From IMG/VR virus record IMGVR_UViG_3300031659_000057, positions 1 through 29,355 of that record: a stretch of DNA of 29,355 nucleotides, one strand, 5' to 3'. The stretch is from a virus. The notes beneath the pieces are model-generated. The model worked only from the letters and a program-made list of their open reading frames with translations. It had not been told where the DNA came from and made no database searches. This document shows, piece after piece, positions 6,047 to 12,885 of the stretch. The position numbers and the translations under genes are program-made. Each line of letters starts with the position of its first letter. Positions within the stretch are counted from its first letter, which is position 1.

Positions 6047-6102
6047 ATGAGATTCGATAACCTTCTTTATAATAGTTAGAGAAGGAAAGGAAGGGAAGGA
6101 AA

Positions 6103-6504
6103 ATGAAAGATGAAACAGCGATGGTGTACAGTGCTATCCAAACTCCGGACGGTACAGTAATAGAGAGTCAGTCGCGGCACGATTATAAAGAGTACACTGA
6201 TGCCAATGGTAAAGTGTATATGATTGACGGAGGTCTATCCTACATTCGATCTAGTGCTAACGGGGACGAGAAGTACCTGACAGTACTGTTGAGTGACGGT
6301 CACGAAGCAGTCCGTGAAGTGGTAACTTGGGGAACATACGGTATCAAAGGGGATCAACCTCTCAAGTATGTTAAACTATCTGAGATGGACACCGATCACA
6401 TTCAGGCATGTATTGATACAGTACCAACGATGATACCTCAATACAGAGTAGCAATGGCGAACGAGTTAAAATATCGTAAAAGGAATGATCATGAAATATG
6501 TTGA
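6103..6504 (+). CDS. Conserved phage protein (HDY...DGGL family)
   Basis: 133 residues. It carries the pattern MVYSAIxTPDGTVIESxSRHDY...D.NGK.YM.DGGLSYIR...HE..RE...WGTYG..GDQPL.YV.L, which I know from a widespread tailed-phage protein of unknown function. An excellent purine-rich ribosome-binding region (AGGAAAGGAAGGGAAGG) precedes it. First of a run of conserved small phage genes (6103-8145). Confidence 0.8.
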   Translation: MKDETAMVYSAIQTPDGTVIESQSRHDYKEYTDANGKVYMIDGGLSYIRSSANGDEKYLTVLLSDGHEAVREVVTWGTYGIKGDQPLKYVKLSEMDTDHIQACIDTVPTMIPQYRVAMANELKYRKRNDHEIC

Positions 6505-6541
6505 TTTTTACAATGAGGCACCCGATAGGATATCAGGATGA
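6491..6541 (+). CDS. Possible 16-residue peptide
   Basis: ATG 6491, preceded at good distance by AAAAGGA, overlaps the 3' end of the 6103 gene in another frame: MKYVDFYNEAPDRISG, TGA 6539-6541. The strong Shine-Dalgarno is the main support. It may serve to bring ribosomes to the 6548 gene. Confidence 0.3.
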   Translation: MKYVDFYNEAPDRISG

Positions 6542-6547
6542 AGAACA

Positions 6548-6772
6548 ATGACGCTGCCAGATGAACGATATATCTCGCTAATAAGGACAAGGGATTTTTT
6601 AGTTGAGTTGCAGAACCCTAGTGGTGATTGGAAGAAGATTGCTGATATTCGTAAGGAAGCGTCTAGATGTCTTAGACACTACCCATTGGAAATGCACCTT
6701 GAAGACCTATCAGATCAATCACCCAATATATTAGAGAACAAAGATGATTTGGATTATGAAACAGGAAAGTAA
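6548..6772 (+). CDS. BPSL0761-family phage protein
   Basis: 74 residues with the signature MTLPDERYISLIRTRDFLVEL..P.....IADIRKEASRCLRHYP, matching the small BPSL0761-type family found in phages and prophages (family name from memory). Function unknown. The ATG is preceded by AGGA. It sits directly upstream of another widely conserved phage gene. Confidence 0.72.
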   Translation: MTLPDERYISLIRTRDFLVELQNPSGDWKKIADIRKEASRCLRHYPLEMHLEDLSDQSPNILENKDDLDYETGK

Positions 6773-6774
6773 AG

Positions 6775-7173
6775 ATGATCACATATAGCACAAATTGGAT
6801 GGGACCAATTTCTCCGGAGTGGTATGAAAAGAATAATATACCAATGGTAGAGACTACCCGCACTTATAGTAAATGGTTATCACCCGAAAAAGCAGGAGAG
6901 ACTTATCTTTCCCACAAACCGAGCATCGCGTATTCGGGTGGGCGTATCGATATTTATGGTCTGGACGAACAGGACTACTACTGTGGAACCAGTGAGTACG
7001 GAGTTGGTATTATGGAATCTTCCAGTTGGCATATACTCACCGATTGGTTAGATGATTTCAGTAGTGAGGACTTGTTGGAGTATACAAAGTTAATAGAATT
7101 GTTTGAGTCTGAAACCGGACACAAGATAGAATGGTTTGAACCTAGCGTACAGGAGAGTGAAGATGAAATATAA
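6775..7173 (+). CDS. Conserved phage protein (ITYSTNWMGP family)
   Basis: 132 residues. Opens with ITYSTNWMGPISPEWY and has YSGGRIDIYGLDE..YYCGTSEYGVGIM..SSWHILTDWL, a pattern I recognise from a protein family spread among unrelated tailed phages. No function is known. The stop overlaps the start region of the next gene (7163), whose AGGAG lies inside this gene. Confidence 0.78.
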   Translation: MITYSTNWMGPISPEWYEKNNIPMVETTRTYSKWLSPEKAGETYLSHKPSIAYSGGRIDIYGLDEQDYYCGTSEYGVGIMESSSWHILTDWLDDFSSEDLLEYTKLIELFESETGHKIEWFEPSVQESEDEI

Positions 7174-7483
7174 AATACCGAGTCCACGAGATCGCGCGAA
7201 GTCTTGGGTTCATAATGTTGGACGAGGTGCTTGGCCACCATCAGTGATTAACGCATCGGTGGTTGAAAGTCATGTGGCAGCACTAGAGACAGAAAAGGAT
7301 GCCCTGATTGCAAAGTGTGAACGGTTGCAACATGAGATGGATCAGATGAGAGGATACGCTATTAAGGGTCCTAGTAATTCACCTACAATGGAAACGCGGG
7401 TAGCATTACTCGAAAAGGCAGTGGGTCTTTTAGCGCAACAATCCGCTCTTGTTGGGGCAATTACATATGGTAGTAACCTATGA
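7163..7483 (+). CDS. Coiled-coil hypothetical protein
   Basis: Start at ATG 7163, 7 bases after AGGAG, rather than an upstream TTG. 106 residues: basic N-terminus (KYKIPSPRDRAKSWVH), a coiled coil (ALETEKDALIAKCERLQHEMDQM) and a second helix near the C-terminus. Unknown function. Overlaps the next gene by ATGA. Confidence 0.68.
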   Translation: MKYKIPSPRDRAKSWVHNVGRGAWPPSVINASVVESHVAALETEKDALIAKCERLQHEMDQMRGYAIKGPSNSPTMETRVALLEKAVGLLAQQSALVGAITYGSNL

Positions 7484-8145
7484 AAGTATACATAGGAAAT
7501 TATGTGAATCGGAAGATTAGCAATTTTCACTCTCGATACATGGAGAAGAGATACGGATTATCATCCTCTGGAGAAAACCTTGATTGGATAGACAACACCG
7601 TAGAATACCTTGAAGATGTGGTACAAACTATCTACAACTGCACTATTAATTTAGTCTTAGATCGTTTAGAACAACGAGTAGATGTTCGCATTGATAAGCA
7701 TGATACTTATTCTATGGACCACACACTTGCTGTTATTATATTGCCGATGCTAAAGCAACTTAAAGAAACCACACATGGCGCACCAGCAATCAATATGAAG
7801 GATGTTCCTAAAGCACTTCGCGCAACCAAAAAAGAAATCGAAGATGCTAGGGAAACTGGTGAGACCGATGCAAACTTCTTTAAACGCTGGGATTGGATTC
7901 TAGATGAAATGATCTGGGCGTTTGAGCAGAAGTGTCGCGACAATTGGGAGGCAGACTATTACAACTTTGATGATTTTGTACTTCCTGATGCTGAAAATTC
8001 GGAATTTTTTGGTGACACATTAACATTTACTAAAACCTTTACTGATAGATATGCAGCATCGAAGCCACATATTGATGCACACCAAAAACGCATGAGTAAT
8101 GGGTTCCGTTTATTCGGTGTCTACTTCGAATCACTTTGGGATTAG
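7480..8145 (+). CDS. Conserved T4-like phage protein
   Basis: 221 residues, with D..DTYSMDHTLAVIILPMLKQLK..THGAP, a central WDWILDEMIWAFE and a C-terminal HQKRMSNGFRLFGVYFESLW. I recognise this set of motifs from a conserved protein of T4-like and other large marine phages, commonly annotated as hypothetical. Acidic, soluble. No function can be assigned. Starts in ATGA overlap with the preceding gene. Confidence 0.8.
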   Translation: MKVYIGNYVNRKISNFHSRYMEKRYGLSSSGENLDWIDNTVEYLEDVVQTIYNCTINLVLDRLEQRVDVRIDKHDTYSMDHTLAVIILPMLKQLKETTHGAPAINMKDVPKALRATKKEIEDARETGETDANFFKRWDWILDEMIWAFEQKCRDNWEADYYNFDDFVLPDAENSEFFGDTLTFTKTFTDRYAASKPHIDAHQKRMSNGFRLFGVYFESLWD

Positions 8146-8151
8146 GAAATA

Positions 8152-8159
8152 TATAAGTA
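8152..8159 (+). promoter_or_regulatory. Possible late promoter variant TATAAGTA
   Basis: TATAAGTA differs by one base from the T4 late consensus and lies about 50 bases upstream of the lipoprotein gene, right after the previous stop. No early cassette precedes that gene, so a late promoter is plausible. Confidence 0.4.
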
Positions 8160-8209
8160 GTATTGAAGGGATGTTATTTACCCGTGACGAAACCAATAGA
8201 GTATAAATT

Positions 8210-9442
8210 ATGAAAATCGAATATACAATGAGCATCATTCTAATTCTGCTGAACATGGCAGGATGCGGAGGTGGTGGTGGTGGATCAGATAATCCCTTTG
8301 TTGAACCACCAATTATAGTAGAACCACCAATTATAGTAGAACCTCCTGTGATTATAGAACCACCAGTTATAATTGAACCACCAGTTATAATTGAACCACC
8401 AGTTATAATTGAACCACCAGTTATAGTTGAACCTCCTGTGATTGTAGAACCACCTCTGACTCAAATGAGTAAACCCGATGATTGTCCGACCGATGCAAGT
8501 GGGTTTACTGGTGACTATCCATATATAACGTGTGATGGCATCCGTACCACCGATGACATTGACTATCCATACAGTGCAGACAATACCGAGATTGCTATCA
8601 TAGATTTGCTTGCAGTGGTTGATACTAATTTGGATGAAGAACTGGACGGACTGAGTCGAACAGAGTTTGTGCAACGAGAAATAGACTTTGCCAATAAGGT
8701 AAACAAGGACTCTGGTGTCCATATAATGATACGGTTAGTTGGACTAAAAACCGTAGAAGTCCGTAGAGATGATCTATACAGACAGATCAAGTATTTCTCT
8801 GAAAGCAGAAGCGAATTCTCTAACTTAGATGAGTGGCAGAGAGATGCTGGTGCTGACTTTGCATTCCTGTTCAAGAAAATAGAAGATGAACCAATTGCAT
8901 GTGGTGTAGCACTATACAAGGCAGATCGCCAACCGTACAAGTACCGTAGGGGTGTCACCCAGTGTTTCAGGAATAGCGTATTTCAAGAAAGTGAAGTTAC
9001 ACGATACTATGAACGAGCAGGTGAAACTTTCGCTCATGAGATGGGACATCTTTTTGGTCTCGACCACAACATCGAATCTTCCTTTGTCACGCCTATATTC
9101 ATGTTTTCCTATGGATACCTGATTCCAGGATACGATCCTGAACTCAATGATCAGTGGAATGGATACGGAACAGTAATGAGTTATTCAGACAAAGGGACTG
9201 GTCGTTTCTCTGATAGGTCAGAACGATTCACCATACCAGAGACAGGTACATCTCAGCGATTAGGAAGAGATCAACAAAACTCTAACTATGTGGGTGGCGA
9301 TGCGATTCCAGCAACAGATGGAGTTGATCATCTCAATCGTGTGCGATACCACATGAGTCAATTGCATGAGATGTATGGTGATGGAGAAGATCAATCCCAA
9401 TCCCTTGCACTGTTCAATGGACACAATATATGCCTGTTTTGA
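8210..9442 (+). CDS. Lipoprotein with metzincin zinc-protease domain
   Basis: 410 residues. Residues 1-19 are a lipoprotein signal ending NMAGC (Cys19), then a Gly run. Residues 32-83 are a Pro-rich stalk of EPPxIV/EPPVII repeats. The globular part has the zinc motif HEMGHLFGLDH (His276, Glu277, His280, His286) and a Met-turn TVMSYS (Met323), diagnostic of metzincin metalloproteases. It should be an outer-membrane- or periplasm-anchored protease made in the infected cell, or a virion-associated one. No strong Shine-Dalgarno; placed after a possible late promoter. Phage-encoded lipoprotein metzincins are uncommon. Confidence 0.85.
   Translation: MKIEYTMSIILILLNMAGCGGGGGGSDNPFVEPPIIVEPPIIVEPPVIIEPPVIIEPPVIIEPPVIIEPPVIVEPPVIVEPPLTQMSKPDDCPTDASGFTGDYPYITCDGIRTTDDIDYPYSADNTEIAIIDLLAVVDTNLDEELDGLSRTEFVQREIDFANKVNKDSGVHIMIRLVGLKTVEVRRDDLYRQIKYFSESRSEFSNLDEWQRDAGADFAFLFKKIEDEPIACGVALYKADRQPYKYRRGVTQCFRNSVFQESEVTRYYERAGETFAHEMGHLFGLDHNIESSFVTPIFMFSYGYLIPGYDPELNDQWNGYGTVMSYSDKGTGRFSDRSERFTIPETGTSQRLGRDQQNSNYVGGDAIPATDGVDHLNRVRYHMSQLHEMYGDGEDQSQSLALFNGHNICLF
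8303..8458 (+). repeat. 18-bp tandem repeats coding the EPP stalk
   Basis: Eight full 18-bp units plus a partial one, all in frame (GAACCACCAGTTATAATT and variants). Units 1-2 are identical, 4-6 are identical, and 3 and 8 use CCTCCTGTG in place of CCACCAGTT. The pattern fits slippage or unequal-recombination growth of a stalk. Confidence 0.95.
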
Positions 9443-9461
9443 AAGTAACAAATATTAATCA

Positions 9462-9469
9462 TATAAATA
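9462..9469 (+). promoter_or_regulatory. Late promoter TATAAATA
   Basis: Exact T4 late octamer in a non-coding AT-rich stretch, 47 bases before the ATG of the tail-fibre-like gene. It is followed by two AATATTAAATAG repeats. Confidence 0.75.
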
Positions 9470-9515
9470 GATTCTATAGAATATTAAATAGAATATTAAA
9501 TAGGATATAAATCAA

Positions 9516-10562
9516 ATGGCATGGAAACATATTCCTAACAATCCCCATTGGCAGTACGATGATGCTCCAGCAGACCCTGGAGCAAACAGTCCATATAGAC
9601 CTCTGTGGTTAAAACAAACTGAGGGAATTCGAACGAACAGTGGCGGAAACGAAGTTTTCACGAAAGTTCGCAAGGTTGGAATCACCGTCGATACTATGGG
9701 TGAGCTGAGTAAAACATTCTGGGACGCTCAAGGTGATGAGGTGTTAGGCACAGACGCATTTGAACTGCTAATAGAAACCAATGCTGGTAACCAGTCCATG
9801 GTGCTGGGCGGCCGCAGTGGATACACTTACAACGCAGTAGTTGATTGGGGCGATGGTACCAGTACAACATCTGTAACTCACTATGCTGATGCCGTTCACA
9901 CTTATGTTACCGCAGGTGAGTATACTATTTCTATCACAGGTACTTTCCCTGCTATTAAAATGTACAATGAACCATCATCAGCATACATCAGGAAAGTATC
10001 GAATCTTGGAAAGGTTGGATGGAAAAGTTTTAGGAACGGTTTCTATGCGTGTACTGGTATGACCGAATTTACCATGGGAAATACTGATACATCTGGTGTT
10101 ACAGAAGCACAAAATATGCTTCGTGGATGCTCGGGACTCGTAGGCACCCTCGACCTGACCAGTATGATAGGTTCGAATTGTGTCAACACTACCGCTATGA
10201 TTAGAGAGTGTTCTTCTGTAACGTCCGTGGTTTTTACTGGATGGGACACATCTTCACTTCCGAGATTTAAAGATATGATGCACAACTGTACTGCGCTAGT
10301 GAACGTAACAGGAATAGAAGATTGGAATATTACGGGGGTGAACGTGGCAGATGCCTTTAGTCAGATACTCACAAACGGTAGAATGACAACAGCACAGTAC
10401 GATGCCCTGTTGGTTAATTGGGATGCCCAGAGTCCCCTTCCGCAAACCGGAGGGACATCGCGATTCGGAAACTCAACATATACATCCGGTAGTGCAGCAG
10501 AGACTTCTAGGACCAATCTAATAAATGAGGGTTGGACAATCTCGGATGGGGGTAGTGTATGA
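9516..10562 (+). CDS. Tail-fibre-like virion protein with PKD-like and BspA-like repeats
   Basis: 348 residues. The N-terminus (MAWKHIPNNPHWQYD..P.DPG) resembles the start of phage tail-fibre or virion appendage proteins. A PKD-like domain follows at about residues 85-143 (VVDWGDGT...HTYVTAGEYTISITG). Four Cys at 179, 205, 232 and 258 have 26-27-26 spacing, each in a [F/M]..C..[LMV] setting, as in BspA/DUF285 26-residue surface repeats. Probable role: receptor binding or decoration of the particle. Expressed from a late promoter with the next small gene. Confidence 0.72.
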   Translation: MAWKHIPNNPHWQYDDAPADPGANSPYRPLWLKQTEGIRTNSGGNEVFTKVRKVGITVDTMGELSKTFWDAQGDEVLGTDAFELLIETNAGNQSMVLGGRSGYTYNAVVDWGDGTSTTSVTHYADAVHTYVTAGEYTISITGTFPAIKMYNEPSSAYIRKVSNLGKVGWKSFRNGFYACTGMTEFTMGNTDTSGVTEAQNMLRGCSGLVGTLDLTSMIGSNCVNTTAMIRECSSVTSVVFTGWDTSSLPRFKDMMHNCTALVNVTGIEDWNITGVNVADAFSQILTNGRMTTAQYDALLVNWDAQSPLPQTGGTSRFGNSTYTSGSAAETSRTNLINEGWTISDGGSV

Positions 10563-10744
10563 TAATCACACAGGAGAACGGGTACTGGATTATAAACAGC
10601 GGAGTAATTGCGTTAGACGAAAATATAGTTGTTTCCTACCGTGACGATGCTATTGTGCAAGAGTTTGCCAGTGAGGAACTTATGATGGCTGCTCACAAAG
10701 AGCAGTTTCCAGACGAACATAGAGAACAGTTTCCAGAAGAGTAG
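10559..10744 (+). CDS. Small protein coupled to the fibre gene
   Basis: 61 residues, ATGA-coupled to the fibre-like gene. MIITQENGYWIINSGVIALDENIVVSYRDDA..., acidic, ending with a repeated EQFP[DE]E motif. By position it could be a fibre-associated or chaperone-like small protein, but this is inferred from context only. Confidence 0.66.
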   Translation: MIITQENGYWIINSGVIALDENIVVSYRDDAIVQEFASEELMMAAHKEQFPDEHREQFPEE

Positions 10745-10764
10745 ACTGATTAAAGGAATATATA

Positions 10765-11181
10765 ATTTTTAAAATAGCTACAGCAGAACTTATAGGAAAG
10801 CATCTCTCTCAGGTTAATTCTTGGTTGGATAGTATTTCCCCAGAAGAATATACAGGATTAGAAATAGCATTACATCTGAAATCTGGAAAAGTTGAAATGT
10901 ATTTTGTATATTTAGACTCAGATAATAGTCTGATGGGAATAATAATTGCTTCTAACGAGTATGATAATAATACCCTAGTAATCGTAGGTGCTGCGGGAAA
11001 TGTTGATAATGAATGGGAAATGTTAGATAAAGACTACACACAACTAGCGAAGTCGAAAAGATGTACATCTTACGAGTTTCGTGCGCGTAGGGGATTTTTG
11101 CGAACATTTAAAAAATATGGAATAGTTGAGAAGTACACAGTCATGCGTAAAACATTCAACTTGGTAGAAAACAATGGATAG
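10765..11181 (+). CDS. Hypothetical protein with apparent AUU start
   Basis: A clear coding frame runs from the TGA at 10747 to TAG 11181. No ATG/GTG exists near its start. The best candidate is ATT 10765, 7 bases after AAAGGA (10752-10757), giving (M)FKIATAELIGKHLSQV... of 138 residues. A TTG at 10825 would drop a well-formed helix and has no Shine-Dalgarno. The C-terminal half (GAAGNVDNEWEMLDK...CTSYEFRARRGFLRTFKKYG) resembles small GNAT-like phage proteins of the virion region, a weak match. Confidence 0.62.
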   Translation: MFKIATAELIGKHLSQVNSWLDSISPEEYTGLEIALHLKSGKVEMYFVYLDSDNSLMGIIIASNEYDNNTLVIVGAAGNVDNEWEMLDKDYTQLAKSKRCTSYEFRARRGFLRTFKKYGIVEKYTVMRKTFNLVENNG

Positions 11182-11368
11182 CGTTTGGGTTAGAATTAAG
11201 GGTCATAGGTATTATGACCCAGCACAACAACCCAAGAGTGGTTATGCCGTTGCTGAATCTTTGCAATCGAAACTTGACAAAGTGGAACAAGAAAAACATC
11301 GTCAAGATTTTCTTCAAAAGTGGGAAAAGTCTTACGATCAAGAAATACCCTCTGATTTTAATTCTTGA
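11174..11368 (+). CDS. Small hypothetical protein
   Basis: 64 residues: MDSVWVRIKGHRYYDPAQQPKSGY followed by a coiled coil (ESLQSKLDKVEQEKHRQDFLQKW). Overlaps the upstream gene by 8 bases. Last gene of the late fibre unit; function unknown. Confidence 0.62.
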   Translation: MDSVWVRIKGHRYYDPAQQPKSGYAVAESLQSKLDKVEQEKHRQDFLQKWEKSYDQEIPSDFNS

Positions 11369-11424
11369 TGGAAATCTTTCTCTATAACAGTGTATCCGTC
11401 AATTTGTACAAAAGCGACTAATAC

Positions 11425-11448
11425 CGTGGTATGACTATGCATACCACG
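11425..11448 (+). terminator. Perfect 9-bp hairpin (gene-end element)
   Basis: Arms CGTGGTATG (11425-11433) and CATACCACG (11440-11448) with a 6-base loop. No U-run follows, so it may be an mRNA 3'-end stabiliser or a Rho-independent-like block rather than a classic terminator. Diverged versions stand at 448-465, 12887-12902, 15607-15624 and 20577-20596. Confidence 0.6.
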
Positions 11449-11461
11449 CCCCGCCCACCCC

Positions 11462-11560
11462 TCCTAAGTCCTTGATTTCATTGAAGTTTTCATAAAATCT
11501 GTAAGTCATTGATTTCCCTCAAGTTTTACCCCTTGTATTTCACCCTCACTCTGGTATAAT
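11462..11560 (+). promoter_or_regulatory. Promoter cassette 7 (compound, two stem units)
   Basis: Two successive cassette stem units (AAGTCCTTGATTTCATTGAAG and AAGTCATTGATTTCCCTCAAG types) precede TTGTAT 11533-11538, 16 nt, TATAAT 11555-11560. The same two units occur in reverse order in cassette 10. The leader to the first ATG is about 95 bases, much longer than usual, and contains CGGG/CCCG and GCAGC/GCTGC complementary pairs. Confidence 0.82.
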
Positions 11561-11637
11561 GGTTACATTGAATAGAGAAAGGTAACGGGGTCTCGCAAGG
11601 GATACGGCAGCAAACCCGATGACACGCTGCATAGATA

Positions 11638-11667
11638 GAATTTAATGACGATGGACAATTGATATGA
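11638..11667 (+). repeat. Duplicated 30-bp translation start region
   Basis: The 30 bases beginning GAATTTAATGACGATGG and ending GATATGA recur at 11841-11870 with 2 mismatches. Each copy overlaps an ATG (11664 and 11867). In the second copy the sequence also codes the end of the upstream gene (EFNDDGELI stop). Confidence 0.85.
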
Positions 11668-11870
11668 AAGACCTAAAAGAACTGAGTAATCAGGAACTGC
11701 TTGAGATGCGCGACACGGCATATGAAGAGGAGTTGCGATTAAAAGCGAGTGCTTGGAGGTATGGCAGTAAAACCTCAGTTTCGAGGATAGTTACATCATG
11801 CGCGAATGAGATAGGTCGCAGGATGATCGAAGGCACAATGGAATTTAATGATGATGGAGAATTGATATGA
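11664..11870 (+). CDS. Small hypothetical protein, 68 residues
   Basis: MKDLKELSNQELLEMRDTAYEEELRLKASAW... helical, charged, with one Cys; no recognised family. First gene after cassette 7, coupled (ATGA) to the PEP-CTERM-like gene. Its start region is a copy of its own end. Confidence 0.68.
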   Translation: MKDLKELSNQELLEMRDTAYEEELRLKASAWRYGSKTSVSRIVTSCANEIGRRMIEGTMEFNDDGELI

Positions 11871-12475
11871 ACAAGTTAAGTTTTTGCAGTGCAGCAATGT
11901 TTGCTGCTGTTTCCTTTGGCACGAATGCCAATACAATTAATTTGGATACATGGAATAGTGATGATGTACATTGTAGTCCCGCATGCGATGGATTGGTCGT
12001 ATCAACAAGTATTGATAATTCGGCAAATTTTGATTGGAGTTTAACGGATGCCACTGGAATAGAAGAGACTTGGCGGTTGCCACTCAGTTCATTATTTGAT
12101 AGGACAGTTTACTATATAAATATCGTTCTTGTGAATTCTGGTATTGAACCTGTAACTGGTTATAAAGTGAGGAGTACCGCCATTGATACATTTGAAAGCA
12201 CTAGTATAACAACTGCTGCACCTTTCTGGAGTCTGTCTATGGATAACAGTAAGACCTGGTTTTTTAGTAACAATCCCAACGGCATGCCGACTGAAATAAC
12301 AGGAATTCCGTGTGATGGCGTTGGTTTCAGACCGTGTAGACAATACATCACAGAGTATAACTACACTCCTTCCCCCGTCCCAATTCCAGCAGCAGCATGG
12401 TTATTCGGTAGCGCACTGGTTGGACTATTAGGTATTGCAAGAAGAAAAAACAATGGAGGATTTTTTAATGAGTAA
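11867..12475 (+). CDS. Exported protein with PEP-CTERM/VPxPA-type sorting tail
   Basis: 202 residues. A Sec signal peptide ends near GTNAN (about residue 22) and a beta-rich middle with four Cys follows. The C-terminus has VPIPAAAWLFGSALVGLLG (171-189) followed by ARRK. The P-x-P-A-A-A-W-L-F-G-S-A-L motif, hydrophobic helix and Arg cluster define PEP-CTERM-class signals, which are cut and sorted by host exosortase. So the protein is probably displayed on or released from the infected cell. It lies in an early operon (cassette 7), which fits superinfection exclusion or surface modification; that is inference. Confidence 0.85.
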   Translation: MNKLSFCSAAMFAAVSFGTNANTINLDTWNSDDVHCSPACDGLVVSTSIDNSANFDWSLTDATGIEETWRLPLSSLFDRTVYYINIVLVNSGIEPVTGYKVRSTAIDTFESTSITTAAPFWSLSMDNSKTWFFSNNPNGMPTEITGIPCDGVGFRPCRQYITEYNYTPSPVPIPAAAWLFGSALVGLLGIARRKNNGGFFNE

Positions 12476-12875
12476 AAATAACGAAATATTACACCTAGAG
12501 TGTACCCTTGTTATCCGTGACCTGATGTCGCAACTTGCCGATATGTCAGCGAAGGTTGAAACCCTCCAAGGATGGCAGCAAGACTACAAAAATTGCATCA
12601 CTACCCTAGAAGAAGAAAACGATACACTCCGTGAAGAGTGTGCTGAGTTGGAACAGGAAATAATCGACAAAGAGACTAAAAGTCCTTATCACGATAATAT
12701 GCTTGTTTATCGTGTTGGCGCACTCGAAGAACAGGTTGAGAAGTTGACAGATCTGTTTGGTGATCTACCAGTTGAGGATAAGATAATGCCGAAGGATTTT
12801 ACAGAACAGACTATCAGAGATGTCAGTGGCGGAGGGGATTTTAAATTCTATCAGCGTTGTCCCGGGCAGTGGTGA
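12468..12875 (+). CDS. Coiled-coil hypothetical protein
   Basis: Start at ATG 12468, 8 bases after GGAGG (12455-12459), inside the end of the preceding gene. 135 residues, with a long coiled coil at about 25-70 (ETLQGWQQD...TLEEENDTLREECAELEQEI) and a second short one (ALEEQVEKLTDLF). The stop TGA starts the TGAGCGGTGG element. Function unknown. Confidence 0.7.
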   Translation: MSKNNEILHLECTLVIRDLMSQLADMSAKVETLQGWQQDYKNCITTLEEENDTLREECAELEQEIIDKETKSPYHDNMLVYRVGALEEQVEKLTDLFGDLPVEDKIMPKDFTEQTIRDVSGGGDFKFYQRCPGQW

Positions 12876-12885
12876 GCGGTGGTCT

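Noticed and set aside
8303-8458. Repeat array considered as CRISPR-like
   Set aside because: The units are contiguous, in frame and without spacers; they encode a protein stalk.
8285-8722. Long minus-strand frame opposite the EPP repeats
   Set aside because: It is the mirror of an in-frame repetitive coding region, with no promoter or ribosome site; all other evidence puts genes on the + strand.
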